From JBDKUD01 sp050943315 (lineage in GTDB: Bacteria > Bacillota > Syntrophomonadia > Syntrophomonadales > Syntrophomonadaceae), in contig JBMNOY010000005.1 of assembly GCA_050943315.1 (NCBI GenBank), positions 1 through 63,719 on the forward strand: a stretch of DNA of 63,719 nucleotides, written 5' to 3'. The first letter of the stretch is position 1, and the number at the start of each line of letters is the position of its first letter. The position numbers were made by a program, and so were the translations under genes. Of this stretch, positions 27,005 through 35,163 are shown piece by piece. The notes beneath the pieces are model-generated. The model worked only from the letters and a program-made list of their open reading frames with translations, did no database searches and was not told the DNA's origin.

Positions 27005-27415
27005 TTATTCCGCAAAACTAAATACCGGTCTGGCTGCGTCCCCTGCCGAGTATTTATCGCCTGGAAATACCCGGTGTCCTAGTTTAACCTTTCTGCCGAT
27101 AAGTTCCATGCTGATGGTTCGGGGATCAATATCTATCAGATTCCCCATTATCCAGGGACCTTCAACCAGCTCAACCATTACTATGGTTAGGGGAAGCTCG
27201 CCTTCGCGGCCTTCCGAGTTAATGTAGGATGTAGTAAAGGTAACAATCTTACCGCTGCCGGCAAGCTCCACAATTTCCAGATTGGTACTGGTGCAGTTGT
27301 GGCAGACCATCATCGGCGGGCAGGTTATGGTCTGGCAATCATTACACTTTAATCCCAGTAGTTTATCCTTCTTAAGGGCTTTGTTATATTCTTTAAAGGT
27401 CAGCTTATAATCCAT
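27005..27415 (-). CDS. DUF35 OB-fold zinc-ribbon protein, thiolase partner
   Basis: A 136-residue protein with an N-terminal zinc ribbon (C-x2-C at CNDC and CHNC, residues ~24-42) and a C-terminal OB fold (~48-130). DUF35 proteins sit beside thiolases and acyl-CoA lyases and can bridge two thiolase-fold enzymes to channel acetoacetyl-CoA, as shown for archaeal HMG-CoA synthase complexes. Here it lies 15 bases downstream of a thiolase-like gene, in the same operon under the sigma-54 promoter. That strongly suggests the two proteins form a complex. Confidence 0.88.
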   Translation of the reverse strand: MDYKLTFKEYNKALKKDKLLGLKCNDCQTITCPPMMVCHNCTSTNLEIVELAGSGKIVTFTTSYINSEGREGELPLTIVMVELVEGPWIMGNLIDIDPRTISMELIGRKVKLGHRVFPGDKYSAGDAARPVFSFAE

Positions 27416-27430
27416 TAAAACATCCCTCCT

Positions 27431-28606
27431 TTACACGGCTGAGAAGATAATGCTAACCAGCACTCCGTCTCCACCCAGCGTATCCATCAGACCATATTTG
27501 GCTCCCTCTACCTGTCGTCCCTGATCCACCATCTGGCCGCGCAGCTGACGGGTTATCTCGTAAGCCTGCGATATTCCGGTAGCTCCAATCGGGTGTCCCT
27601 TGGATTTCAAGCCCCCGGAGATATTGATGGGGATTTTGCCGCCCAATCTGGTTTCACCTTTTTCCCAGGCTTCTCCGGCTGTCCCGAATTCGAAGAATCC
27701 CAGCCCCTCAGCAGCTATAATAGCGGCTATACTAAAGCAGTCGTGTAGTTCGCAAACGTCAATGTCCCCGGGTGTTAACCCCGCCATCTTATAAGCTTGT
27801 TCTGATGCCAGTTCCCTGGCTCGCAGCCGGGGCAGATACTTATACTGAGAACTTAACTTACCAGAGGAAGCCTGACCAATTCCGGTAATATAGACTGGTT
27901 TGGCAGTCATTTTTTTAGCTATGTCTTCAGAAGCCAGAATAATAGCAGCAGCCCCGTCTGAAAACGGACAGGCATCTTGTAATTGGATAGGGGTAGTCAC
28001 CATGAAACTGTTAAGTGCCTCCTCTTTAGTAATTAATTTGTGAATTTGCGCATTGGGATTCTTCATTCCATACTCATGAGACTGAACTGATACTGCTGCC
28101 ATTTGCTCTTTCAGCCGCTCCAAAGGTATTCCGTATTTATACGCATACAGGTGTGCCAGTAAGGCAAATGCTGCCGGGAACGTAAAGCCGGCAGGAAATT
28201 CGTAGCGGCTGTCACCGAACATAGCAAATGTACGTGTCGCCAAAGCTGTTCCCATAGCCGTGGCTCTTTCTACCCCACCTACCAGTACGATGTCATAATA
28301 TCCCGAAGCAATCCAGATGAAAGCATCCCTTAAAGCCAGGCTTCCTGATGCACAAGCACCCTCAAACCGGGTGGCAGGAACATTAAAACAGCCAATGTCG
28401 TTGGCAAAAAACGACTGCACCATTCCCTGCCCTTCGGAAAAGTCCCCCAGTACATTGCCCACATTTATGGCTTGAATATCCCTGGGCTCTAAATCAGATT
28501 CTCTGATAGCATCTATAGCTACTTCGGACAACATCTCTACCGATGTTTTGGGCGAGTTAAAACAAAATTTGGAATGCCCTCCACCTAACACAGCAACCCT
28601 TCTCAT
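27431..28606 (-). CDS. thiolase-family acyltransferase (SCP2-thiolase-like)
   Basis: A 391-residue thiolase fold. The nucleophile is in EGACASGSLAL (Cys near residue 85); the base motifs are LHDCFSIAA and GGLKSKGHPIGATG. The HDCF motif in place of the usual NEAF of degradative thiolases points to the SCP2-thiolase/lipid-transfer branch that pairs with DUF35 proteins. The reaction is acyl-CoA condensation or cleavage with an unknown chain. A GTG two codons earlier overlaps the ribosome site, so ATG 28606 behind AAGGAGGAG is preferred. It is first in its operon; a sigma-54 promoter lies 120 bases upstream, and the activator gene is next. Confidence 0.85.
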   Translation of the reverse strand: MRRVAVLGGGHSKFCFNSPKTSVEMLSEVAIDAIRESDLEPRDIQAINVGNVLGDFSEGQGMVQSFFANDIGCFNVPATRFEGACASGSLALRDAFIWIASGYYDIVLVGGVERATAMGTALATRTFAMFGDSRYEFPAGFTFPAAFALLAHLYAYKYGIPLERLKEQMAAVSVQSHEYGMKNPNAQIHKLITKEEALNSFMVTTPIQLQDACPFSDGAAAIILASEDIAKKMTAKPVYITGIGQASSGKLSSQYKYLPRLRARELASEQAYKMAGLTPGDIDVCELHDCFSIAAIIAAEGLGFFEFGTAGEAWEKGETRLGGKIPINISGGLKSKGHPIGATGISQAYEITRQLRGQMVDQGRQVEGAKYGLMDTLGGDGVLVSIIFSAV

Positions 28607-28682
28607 ATGCACTCCTCCTTTTTAACCAGGCCTTAACAAATCCTATATACAACCCTTCCTGACTTGAGCCCCGCCAGATAGG

Positions 28683-28698
28683 TAACCGGTACCGGTTA
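28683..28698. promoter_or_regulatory. 16-bp perfect palindrome in the thiolase leader
   Basis: TAACCGGTACCGGTTA lies downstream of the sigma-54 promoter, next to a small stem-loop CTATGC/GCATAG (28700-28720). It could be an operator or a leader structure. Confidence 0.45.
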
Positions 28699-28727
28699 GC
28701 TATGCGACCCCTTTGCATAGTAAGAAT

Positions 28728-28743
28728 TGCAAGTAATATGCCA
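28728..28743 (-). promoter_or_regulatory. sigma-54 promoter for the thiolase-DUF35 operon
   Basis: Read on the minus strand, TGGCAT-N5-TTGCA is one base off the consensus with the GG/GC spacing exact. It directs transcription into the thiolase gene. The same hexamer-pentamer pair occurs before the VOC gene at 2006. Confidence 0.78.
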
Positions 28744-28832
28744 GAGCGGTAAAACCTCATTTTTCCGTGTTTTCGAGATTTCGCCTTATCCTATGTGTTG
28801 CAGCCGGCCCTTAAATTATGGCTTGTACCTGC

Positions 28833-28878
28833 TGCAATTTACCAACAGTGAAATGCAATCATGCAATGGTAAACTGCA
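28833..28878. promoter_or_regulatory. probable enhancer (UAS) cluster
   Basis: TGCAATTTACC and its inverted partner GGTAAACTGCA bracket two further ATGCAAT motifs. The cluster lies 90-135 bases upstream of the sigma-54 promoter, the usual place for an activator site. A similar TGCATTTTACC with TGCA repeats lies upstream of the activator gene (31239-31306). Confidence 0.5.
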
Positions 28879-28900
28879 TACGGGCTGGTTTCCAGGCAAT

Positions 28901-28923
28901 AAAAAAGACCCTTCTTAAGGGTC
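28901..28923 (-). terminator. terminator of the sigma-54 activator gene
   Basis: GACCCTT/AAGGGTC stem; the minus strand continues into T6. It is 27 bases beyond the stop of the gene at 28950. Confidence 0.75.
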
Positions 28924-28949
28924 ATTCAGTGTTTAATATTTTGCACTTA

Positions 28950-31055
28950 TTAGGGACCGTGGTCAGGCGGAGATATTCCATACTTGGAAGCTTTTCTAAG
29001 CACCGTCGACGGGTCGACCTCCAATTGTCTGGCTACCTCCCGCGTAACCTTATAATGAGCATACGCCTGTTCCAGTATCTGCTTTTCTACCAGTTCTACC
29101 GCTTCCCGGAGGGGCAGAATTCCAGAGACGGTAATCTTGGGGCGCTTTCCGAGGGTATTACTGGTAAGATGCATAGGCAGGTCTTTACGTGACAGGATAT
29201 TCCCCGGTATGGTTACCACCAGTCTTTCAATAATGTTCTCCAACTCCCGGACATTGCCAGGCCAGTCATATTCCATGAAAGCGTCAATTACATGAGTGGA
29301 TAATTCTTTCTTCATCTTATACTTCTTATTATAAAGGTGGATAAAATGGGCAGCCAGAACCGGTATTTCCTCTTTTCTTTCTCTTAAGGGAGGCACTTCT
29401 ACTGGCACCACATTTAACCGGTAATAAAGGTCTTCCCGAAATTCATTCTTTTCCACCAGGTCTAAGATATTCCGGTTAGTTGCAGAAATAATGCGGACAT
29501 CTATAGGTATGGTCTTCTCCCCTCCCACCCGGATTATTTCTTTACTTTGCAATACCCTTAATAAGTTCACCTGAAGGTTATAGGGCAATTCGCTTATTTC
29601 GTCCAGAAGCAGGGTGCCCCCGTGGGCCAGTTCGAAGTAACCGGCTTTCCCGCCTTTTTTAGCCCCGGTGAAGGCACCAGTATCGTATCCGAATAATTCG
29701 GTTTCCAGCAAATTATGGGAAATTGCTCCACAGTTGATTTTTATAAACGGTCCGTTTTTCCTCGGACTGTTGTTATGTATAGTTTCGGCAATCAGTTCTT
29801 TACCGGTTCCCGATTCCCCCGTTATTAATACTGTTGAATCAACCTGGGCGAGGCGGATAACCGTATCCAGCAAATCTTTCATTTTCCGCGAACTGACCAC
29901 AAGTTTATCTGAACCCAAATATTGCATTTGCAGCGCCTTGAGTTCGGATTCATAATGTTTGCTTAACCCCTGGGCCTGTTCAAGCTGTTGTTTCAGCAAA
30001 ATAAGCTCGGTGATTTCCCGGACATTGGAAACTACCCGAAATATTTTGCCTTTTCTATCGAAAACAGGAGTCCCGGTAGTTAAGGCCAGCCTTCCTGTCA
30101 TGGTTTTTTGCATAATGGTTATGGGTTTCTTTTCTTTTAATACCATGGCACTTACCGATTCCGAGACAATTCCTCTTTCCTTAACCAGATCCTGAACATT
30201 TCTGCCCACCAGTTCGCTGCTCTTAACCCCGGTTAGCTTTTCAAAAGCTTCGTTAACCCGCAAGGTGATTCCCTGCCCATTAGTTAAATAAAGCCCATCA
30301 TAGGAAGACTCTATTATCGCATCCATTTCCCGATTTAATTCCTTTACATTTTCCAGTTCCCTGGATATACTCTCCAGTTCGGAAATATCTTGAAGTACTG
30401 CCACTGCTCCAATAATCTCGCCGTGTTTCTTTATGGGGCTGCGATTGGAGATAAATGTACGTCCATTCAAATCTATCTTCTGGGCTGGCTTGCTGCAGCC
30501 CGTTTCCAAAATCTCCATTAACCCGCTGTTGGGAATTAACTCCATTATTCCATGGCCTTTCACCGCCGCACTTTTTAAATCCAGGAATTTCTCGGCGGCC
30601 CGGTTTAAAACATTAATTTTGCCATTTTTATCGATGGAGATAATGAGATTATGGGTAGAATTAAGTACTGTCTGAAATTCGTTAGTAATGGAATTAAACC
30701 GGTCAAAATAGGCTCTGGCCAAGTCGGTACGGGTTACCATTCCTATCACACTATTTCCTTCTATCACCGGCAGCCGCCCTACGTTGGTTTGAATCAGGTC
30801 TATTACATTTTCATCCGGATGACCTGCAATGAACTCCGGTTTCATCACCCTAGCCACAGTAATCTGTGAATTCTGATTCCTGGCTACCACCTGGTAAATA
30901 TGGCTTTTAGTAAATAGCCCCACTATCTCCCCTTTTTCGTTTACAACCGGGGCACCATCGATACGGTGGTCCAAAAAAATCCGGCTGGCTTCCTGAATAG
31001 TCTGTTCCGGGGTCAAGATTATTATATTGTTACTCATGATTTCCCTTATTTTCAT
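28950..31055 (-). CDS. sigma-54-dependent activator: CBS-PAS-PAS-AAA+-HTH
   Basis: A 701-residue enhancer-binding protein. A CBS pair (1-118) may sense adenine nucleotides or a related ligand; PAS domains follow at ~120-230 and ~243-350; the AAA+ core spans ~385-615 and the DNA-binding helix-turn-helix ~662-697 (TREVARQLEVDPSTVLRKASKYGI). Walker A is GESGTGKE (413-420), the sigma-54 contact loop GAFTGA (460-465) is intact, and Walker B is LLLDEI. Similar architectures control amino-acid or acyl-CoA catabolism in Clostridia. It sits directly upstream of the thiolase operon with a sigma-54 promoter between them, so that operon is its likely target. A weaker sigma-54 site precedes its own gene. 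Confidence 0.92.
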   Translation of the reverse strand: MKIREIMSNNIIILTPEQTIQEASRIFLDHRIDGAPVVNEKGEIVGLFTKSHIYQVVARNQNSQITVARVMKPEFIAGHPDENVIDLIQTNVGRLPVIEGNSVIGMVTRTDLARAYFDRFNSITNEFQTVLNSTHNLIISIDKNGKINVLNRAAEKFLDLKSAAVKGHGIMELIPNSGLMEILETGCSKPAQKIDLNGRTFISNRSPIKKHGEIIGAVAVLQDISELESISRELENVKELNREMDAIIESSYDGLYLTNGQGITLRVNEAFEKLTGVKSSELVGRNVQDLVKERGIVSESVSAMVLKEKKPITIMQKTMTGRLALTTGTPVFDRKGKIFRVVSNVREITELILLKQQLEQAQGLSKHYESELKALQMQYLGSDKLVVSSRKMKDLLDTVIRLAQVDSTVLITGESGTGKELIAETIHNNSPRKNGPFIKINCGAISHNLLETELFGYDTGAFTGAKKGGKAGYFELAHGGTLLLDEISELPYNLQVNLLRVLQSKEIIRVGGEKTIPIDVRIISATNRNILDLVEKNEFREDLYYRLNVVPVEVPPLRERKEEIPVLAAHFIHLYNKKYKMKKELSTHVIDAFMEYDWPGNVRELENIIERLVVTIPGNILSRKDLPMHLTSNTLGKRPKITVSGILPLREAVELVEKQILEQAYAHYKVTREVARQLEVDPSTVLRKASKYGISPPDHGP

Positions 31056-31118
31056 TGGACAACCCCTTAAAAAATCAAATATTCCTCTTAATACCTTACG
31101 CTTTTAATCAGCTGGAAA

Positions 31119-31134
31119 TGCTATTATTGATCCA
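31119..31134 (-). promoter_or_regulatory. possible weak sigma-54 promoter for the activator gene
   Basis: Minus-strand TGGATC-N5-TAGCA keeps GG and GC at the exact 10-base spacing but departs from consensus elsewhere. It is 64 bases before the ATG. Confidence 0.35.
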
Positions 31135-31167
31135 GCTTTATTACAACATATGTAAAAATGGCAACAC

Positions 31168-31208
31168 AAAAAACCACTTTTAGCCCCAGAGCTAACAGTG
31201 GTTTTTTT
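31168..31208. terminator. bidirectional hairpin with A and T runs
   Basis: AACCACT...AGC pairs with GCT...AGTGGTT, with A and T tracts on the outside. Between this and the next terminator (31327) lies a 120-base TGCA-rich segment. The activator promoter lies on the far side. Confidence 0.6.
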
Positions 31209-31238
31209 ATGCGTACAAATACGGTTATAATCTGCCGT

Positions 31239-31306
31239 TGCATTTTACCGCTTCATTTTTTGCACTGCCTACTGCAAATCTCCAGCTGTGCAATGCAATT
31301 GTGCAC
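31239..31306. promoter_or_regulatory. TGCA-rich cluster, probable activator site
   Basis: TGCATTTTACC plus five or more TGCA repeats, ending in GTGCA-N9-TGCAC. It is 105-190 bases upstream of the weak sigma-54 site of the activator gene. It resembles the cluster at 28833-28878. Confidence 0.4.
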
Positions 31307-31326
31307 AAGTCCTTCTCCCCAGAAAA

Positions 31327-31352
31327 CCAAAAAACTACCGAACATCGGTAGT
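31327..31352 (-). terminator. terminator of the GGDEF-HD-GYP gene
   Basis: ACTACCGA/TCGGTAGT stem with a 3-base loop and a T-run on the minus strand. Confidence 0.75.
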
Positions 31353-31449
31353 CTATTTGTTAAGACCAAGCATTTGCAGCTCTTGATAATTGCCCCCCGG
31401 GAGCACTTGTCCACAAATCAGTGGTCCGAGTCTTAACCATTATTTATAG

Positions 31450-33078
31450 TCATTTCTCATTAGTATCACTTAATACACTAATAAATACCTTAACCAATTC
31501 CGGGTCAAATTGAGTTCCACTGCAACGTTCCAGTTCTTCCAACGCCTGTTGGCTGGAAAGTGCCGGTTTGTAGGGTACATCATGGGTAATTACATCGTAC
31601 GCATCGATAATGGCTATGATTCGGGCCAGCAGAGGAATTTGTTCTCCCTTCAAGCCATTTGGATAGCCGGTTCCGTCCCAGCGTTCATGGTGGGCCAGTA
31701 TACAGTCAGCCACCTGGTATTTTGATAATACCTGGCTTATCCGGTAACCAGTTTCGCAATGTTTTTTAACTATTTCCCACTCAGCATGGTTTAAGCGGCC
31801 CGGCTTGTTTAGTATTTCCGGGGCAACAGTTATTTTGCCGATATCATGCATAACTGCCAGAGCCTCCAGTTCCTGGACCTGCATGCTGCTAAAACCAAGT
31901 TTTTGCGCCATCGCCCTGGCCATCTGTGTCATTCTGGCTAAATGTTCATCCGTTTCCGAAGTATGTTCCTTAAGGTTTTTCTCCACCACCAGCAGAATAT
32001 CTGAGTACACCTGCTGTTTCTCCCGGCTTTTGTTAGTATACATTTGCTCTTCTGCCCGGTTAAAGGTATCCTGGTAACTCTCATCAATGTCAGTCCGTAC
32101 CGCACTGCCCAGTGCAATACTTAACCTGATTGGATCGGGCGGAGTACTGCTGCAAACATCTTTAATCCGCTTACATAGACAGGCAGCCATCTGCTCATCG
32201 GTGCGGGGCAGGATTATTAGAAATTCATCCCCTCCCCACCGGGCAATAACATCCTCTGCCCGCAAACTTCGGCGTAATACGCTGGCTATATTTTGCAGGA
32301 GACGATCTCCCTGCAGATGTCCAAATACATCATTAGTAATTTTAAGCCCATTGACATCGCCTATGATCATGGCTAAGGGCAGATTGTCTTCAATATTCAA
32401 TCGAGAGAAAGCCATGTCTATGTAGGCACGATTATAAAGTCCGGTTAACTTATCATAATAATTAAGATAGTTAATCTGCTCCCAGGCTTTTTGCCTCTCC
32501 GTAATATCTGTAATCACCATCATAATCATATCTTGATCCTGGTTATCCCTTATAGTTTTAACCGGCCGGTATTCCAGGCGGTAGTATCTGCCGCCAATAT
32601 CGATGTGATTGGGAAGCTCTTTCAGAGCGTCCAGGTTTTTAAACCCTGACTTGTCCCACATCATCTGAAGCAACTCAGTTATTGACTTTCTTTCATCCTC
32701 TGCATAGGTACTAAATACTAAATCAACCACGTCCAAGTCTTCAATTTTAGTACCAAAAATATTTATCCATTCAACACTATATTCACTATCTACCTTTAGA
32801 TCTTGGCCAAAAGTTAAAAATCCCTGGTCGGCATTCTCCAGAAGATTGCGCATATCGCGTTGTATTTTTTGCAGGTTGCGTTGCTGAGAATCACTGATCT
32901 TAAGCAGCTTAATTGTTAGCCGCAGGAGTTTGCCATAGTGCTGGGTTAAGGCGGCATATTTCGGTAATAAAGGATTTCCGAAAAACTGACTGTTTTTCAG
33001 GTCATTTAACGCCTCTTGCAGAATCTGGTTCTCAACTTGTAACATCCTATTCTGTTTCCATATTCGTACCACCGGCAC
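31450..33078 (-). CDS. soluble PAS-GGDEF-HD-GYP c-di-GMP enzyme
   Basis: A 542-residue cytoplasmic protein. An N-terminal coiled coil (~10-80) is followed by a PAS-like domain (~82-195, ending MMVITDITERQ), GGDEF (~200-350; RWGGDEF at 280-286) and HD-GYP (~360-535; HD at 411-412, HHERWDGTGYP at 463-473). Both catalytic motifs are complete, as in the 15430-17874 protein, and the last ~330 residues of the two proteins are similar, so they are paralogues with different sensors. It lies upstream of the sigma-54 activator but has its own terminator. Confidence 0.88.
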   Translation of the reverse strand: MPVVRIWKQNRMLQVENQILQEALNDLKNSQFFGNPLLPKYAALTQHYGKLLRLTIKLLKISDSQQRNLQKIQRDMRNLLENADQGFLTFGQDLKVDSEYSVEWINIFGTKIEDLDVVDLVFSTYAEDERKSITELLQMMWDKSGFKNLDALKELPNHIDIGGRYYRLEYRPVKTIRDNQDQDMIMMVITDITERQKAWEQINYLNYYDKLTGLYNRAYIDMAFSRLNIEDNLPLAMIIGDVNGLKITNDVFGHLQGDRLLQNIASVLRRSLRAEDVIARWGGDEFLIILPRTDEQMAACLCKRIKDVCSSTPPDPIRLSIALGSAVRTDIDESYQDTFNRAEEQMYTNKSREKQQVYSDILLVVEKNLKEHTSETDEHLARMTQMARAMAQKLGFSSMQVQELEALAVMHDIGKITVAPEILNKPGRLNHAEWEIVKKHCETGYRISQVLSKYQVADCILAHHERWDGTGYPNGLKGEQIPLLARIIAIIDAYDVITHDVPYKPALSSQQALEELERCSGTQFDPELVKVFISVLSDTNEK

Positions 33079-33368
33079 CTATCCTTCCCCCGCTGATATT
33101 AAAACGGAACCTACATCTTCCTTAATTCTCCAGTCCATATTTTTTTAATATACTACAAAAGTACATTATATTCCTTTTATTGGGAAGAAAAGAAATACCC
33201 TGGGTAGTAGTGCCAAATTGATGTATGTGGTCAGCCTCACGGCAGGAGTTGAAATACATGGGCTTGTTGGGCAAACCAACAGCCCAGCGTATATTGCCGG
33301 GCTATCTTGGTTATATGCAGCTAATTTAGCCTTTCCTAACTATAGTCTCATAAAGTGCTAACGGCTAT
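33079..33368. other. intergenic stretch with one stem-loop
   Basis: Stem GGGCT(T)GTTGG/CCAACAGCCC at 33260-33285, with a 5-base loop and one bulge, lies 84 bases beyond the CoA-transferase beta gene and may end that operon. No coding frame is supported. Confidence 0.35.
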
Positions 33369-34175
33369 CTATCTCATCTTATAAATGTTTAGGGGATCAA
33401 TTTCTTCCCTTAGCAGCCGGATTTCTTCGACTAAAATGGGCTCGGCTTCAGTGGCCCGGGAAACATCAATATCAAAACCAGTATTTGCTTTTATGTCCTG
33501 GGGTGTTACGCCGGGAAAATATTGATCGAGATACATTATCTTATTGTCTTCATTGAACTTCATAATGCCCAATGATGAAATAAAACAGCTGGGACCGCCT
33601 TGCATTCCCAGTTCCTCACGTCTGACCAGATTGCCCTCAGGCCATTTTTTTACCATCCACCCGGGAGTGGTTAGATAGTCAACTGTATCTACTACCCGCC
33701 GTTTCTGGTGGGCCATGAGTATAATGGTGGTCTTGGCAAAAACACCGATATCCACCGCTCCTGCTGTTCCGGCCAGCCTTTTTTGCGGCTGGTTATAATC
33801 TTTGCCAATAAATGTGGAATTTACATTTCCATATTTGTCGATTTGAGCCCCCCCAATAAAGCCAAAATCGATTTCGTTACGGCTTAATGGGTATAAACCT
33901 TCCGGGTCCCCCATCTGCCATGATGACCCATAGGTAATACGACTGTCCATGATAGAGATGGGTAACTCCTGCGGGTTGGCATCAGCTTGCCCGGTTTCTA
34001 TAAAAACAATCATATTCGGGCTGTATATCATCTTGGCCAGCTGGGTGGCTACCAGGGGCAACCCGGTTCCGATCAAGCCCTTTTTTCCGTCAAAATTACT
34101 TAGAAACCTGGCGGCATAGGCTACCATGGCTTCAGTGGGAGTATATGCACCGATTTTTGCATACTTATCAGTCAT
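33369..34175 (-). CDS. class I CoA-transferase, beta subunit
   Basis: A 268-residue subunit of the glutaconate/IpdB-like CoA-transferase family. The segment NMIVFIETGQ puts a glutamate (E60) where the catalytic Glu of GctB lies. Further family marks are GSSWQMGDPEG, FGFIGGAQIDKYGNVNSTFIG and VVDTVDYLTTPGW. The enzyme moves CoA between carboxylic acids; the acid is unknown. Its start overlaps the stop of the alpha gene at 34175, so translation is coupled. It is the last gene of the operon alpha2-alpha1-beta. Confidence 0.85.
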   Translation of the reverse strand: MTDKYAKIGAYTPTEAMVAYAARFLSNFDGKKGLIGTGLPLVATQLAKMIYSPNMIVFIETGQADANPQELPISIMDSRITYGSSWQMGDPEGLYPLSRNEIDFGFIGGAQIDKYGNVNSTFIGKDYNQPQKRLAGTAGAVDIGVFAKTTIILMAHQKRRVVDTVDYLTTPGWMVKKWPEGNLVRREELGMQGGPSCFISSLGIMKFNEDNKIMYLDQYFPGVTPQDIKANTGFDIDVSRATEAEPILVEEIRLLREEIDPLNIYKMR

Positions 34176-35152
34176 TACTTCATCCCTCCTTTTTTCCTGG
34201 GAACATAACCGTAAGGAGGCAGGGCGCGCAGCCTCTCCAGACGGCTGGCTCCCAGCTTATCTATATATTCCTCATGTCCTGTGATTCCATGGATCCATTC
34301 CTCGGCCCATTTTTCAAAACCTTCCTGGGTGGTACAGGCCTGGGCATACTCCTGCAGAAACGGAATATCCATATCGTAGCAATTATAAACCTGCCCGGGA
34401 TGAGCTCCCCAGGGCAGCTCAACTATCATATCCACTGATGTACAAGGAATACAGTTACGATTAGGGTCTTGCCTGATGAATGCTTCCGGTACCACCTTTT
34501 CCGCGGTAACAATCACCTTATTGGCGGCCAAGGCAGCGAAGTGATCATGGGTCAGGCTTCCATCAATCCTGACCGTTCCCTCCTCTCCTACCATCTGTAC
34601 ATGGCAAATGCAGATATCCAGTTTGATAGCCGGAACCAGTTGAATCGTTCCCATGTCAAAGAAAGGATCATCCATTAGTATAAATTTGTGGTTGGGAAGC
34701 ATTTCCTTATTTCGGGCGATTGCGGCGACTTTAGATAAATTGTCATAGGCGGGATTTAAAACATCGGTACCAATACACGTTTTAGAAGCGATAAAAGGCA
34801 CACCCGCCTGTGCGGCCATCAAGCCTAAACCTAAATCGAGATGCCCGATATCATCAATAATCATCGTTCCGGATTCGGCCCATCTTTTCATATTGGGAGA
34901 TATGCCAAATGCCCCATTGGAAGTATAACATCCGCGGTAAGCTCCAATACACCCGCCGCCCACCAAAATATCATCCGAAAGTGAACAGGTCCCCATCAAA
35001 ATGAGATTCTTTTTACGCTGGCGGACCATCTCCATCGCTGCTGCTACAGGTCGCCGGTCTTCAACTATCCCGCCCAGAAATATAATATCCCCGTCTCTTA
35101 TTTCCTGTATGGCTTCCTGGAGGCTAACCAGTTTACTTTTTTTCATATTCAT
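34175..35152 (-). CDS. class I CoA-transferase, alpha subunit (copy 1)
   Basis: A 325-residue alpha subunit (GctA/IpdA type), with VSLQEAIQEIRDGDIIFLGG at the start, RGCYTSNGAFG, and the DPNRNCIPCTSVDMIVELPWGAHPGQV region late. It directly adjoins the beta gene and is the obvious partner. A second alpha gene (35164-36171) lies 11 bases upstream and is about half identical throughout, including the RRP, RGCYT and WGxHPxQV segments. One beta may therefore pair with two alternative alphas to widen substrate range; this is inference. Confidence 0.83.
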   Translation of the reverse strand: MNMKKSKLVSLQEAIQEIRDGDIIFLGGIVEDRRPVAAAMEMVRQRKKNLILMGTCSLSDDILVGGGCIGAYRGCYTSNGAFGISPNMKRWAESGTMIIDDIGHLDLGLGLMAAQAGVPFIASKTCIGTDVLNPAYDNLSKVAAIARNKEMLPNHKFILMDDPFFDMGTIQLVPAIKLDICICHVQMVGEEGTVRIDGSLTHDHFAALAANKVIVTAEKVVPEAFIRQDPNRNCIPCTSVDMIVELPWGAHPGQVYNCYDMDIPFLQEYAQACTTQEGFEKWAEEWIHGITGHEEYIDKLGASRLERLRALPPYGYVPRKKGGMK

Positions 35153-35163
35153 CCCTCCATTTA

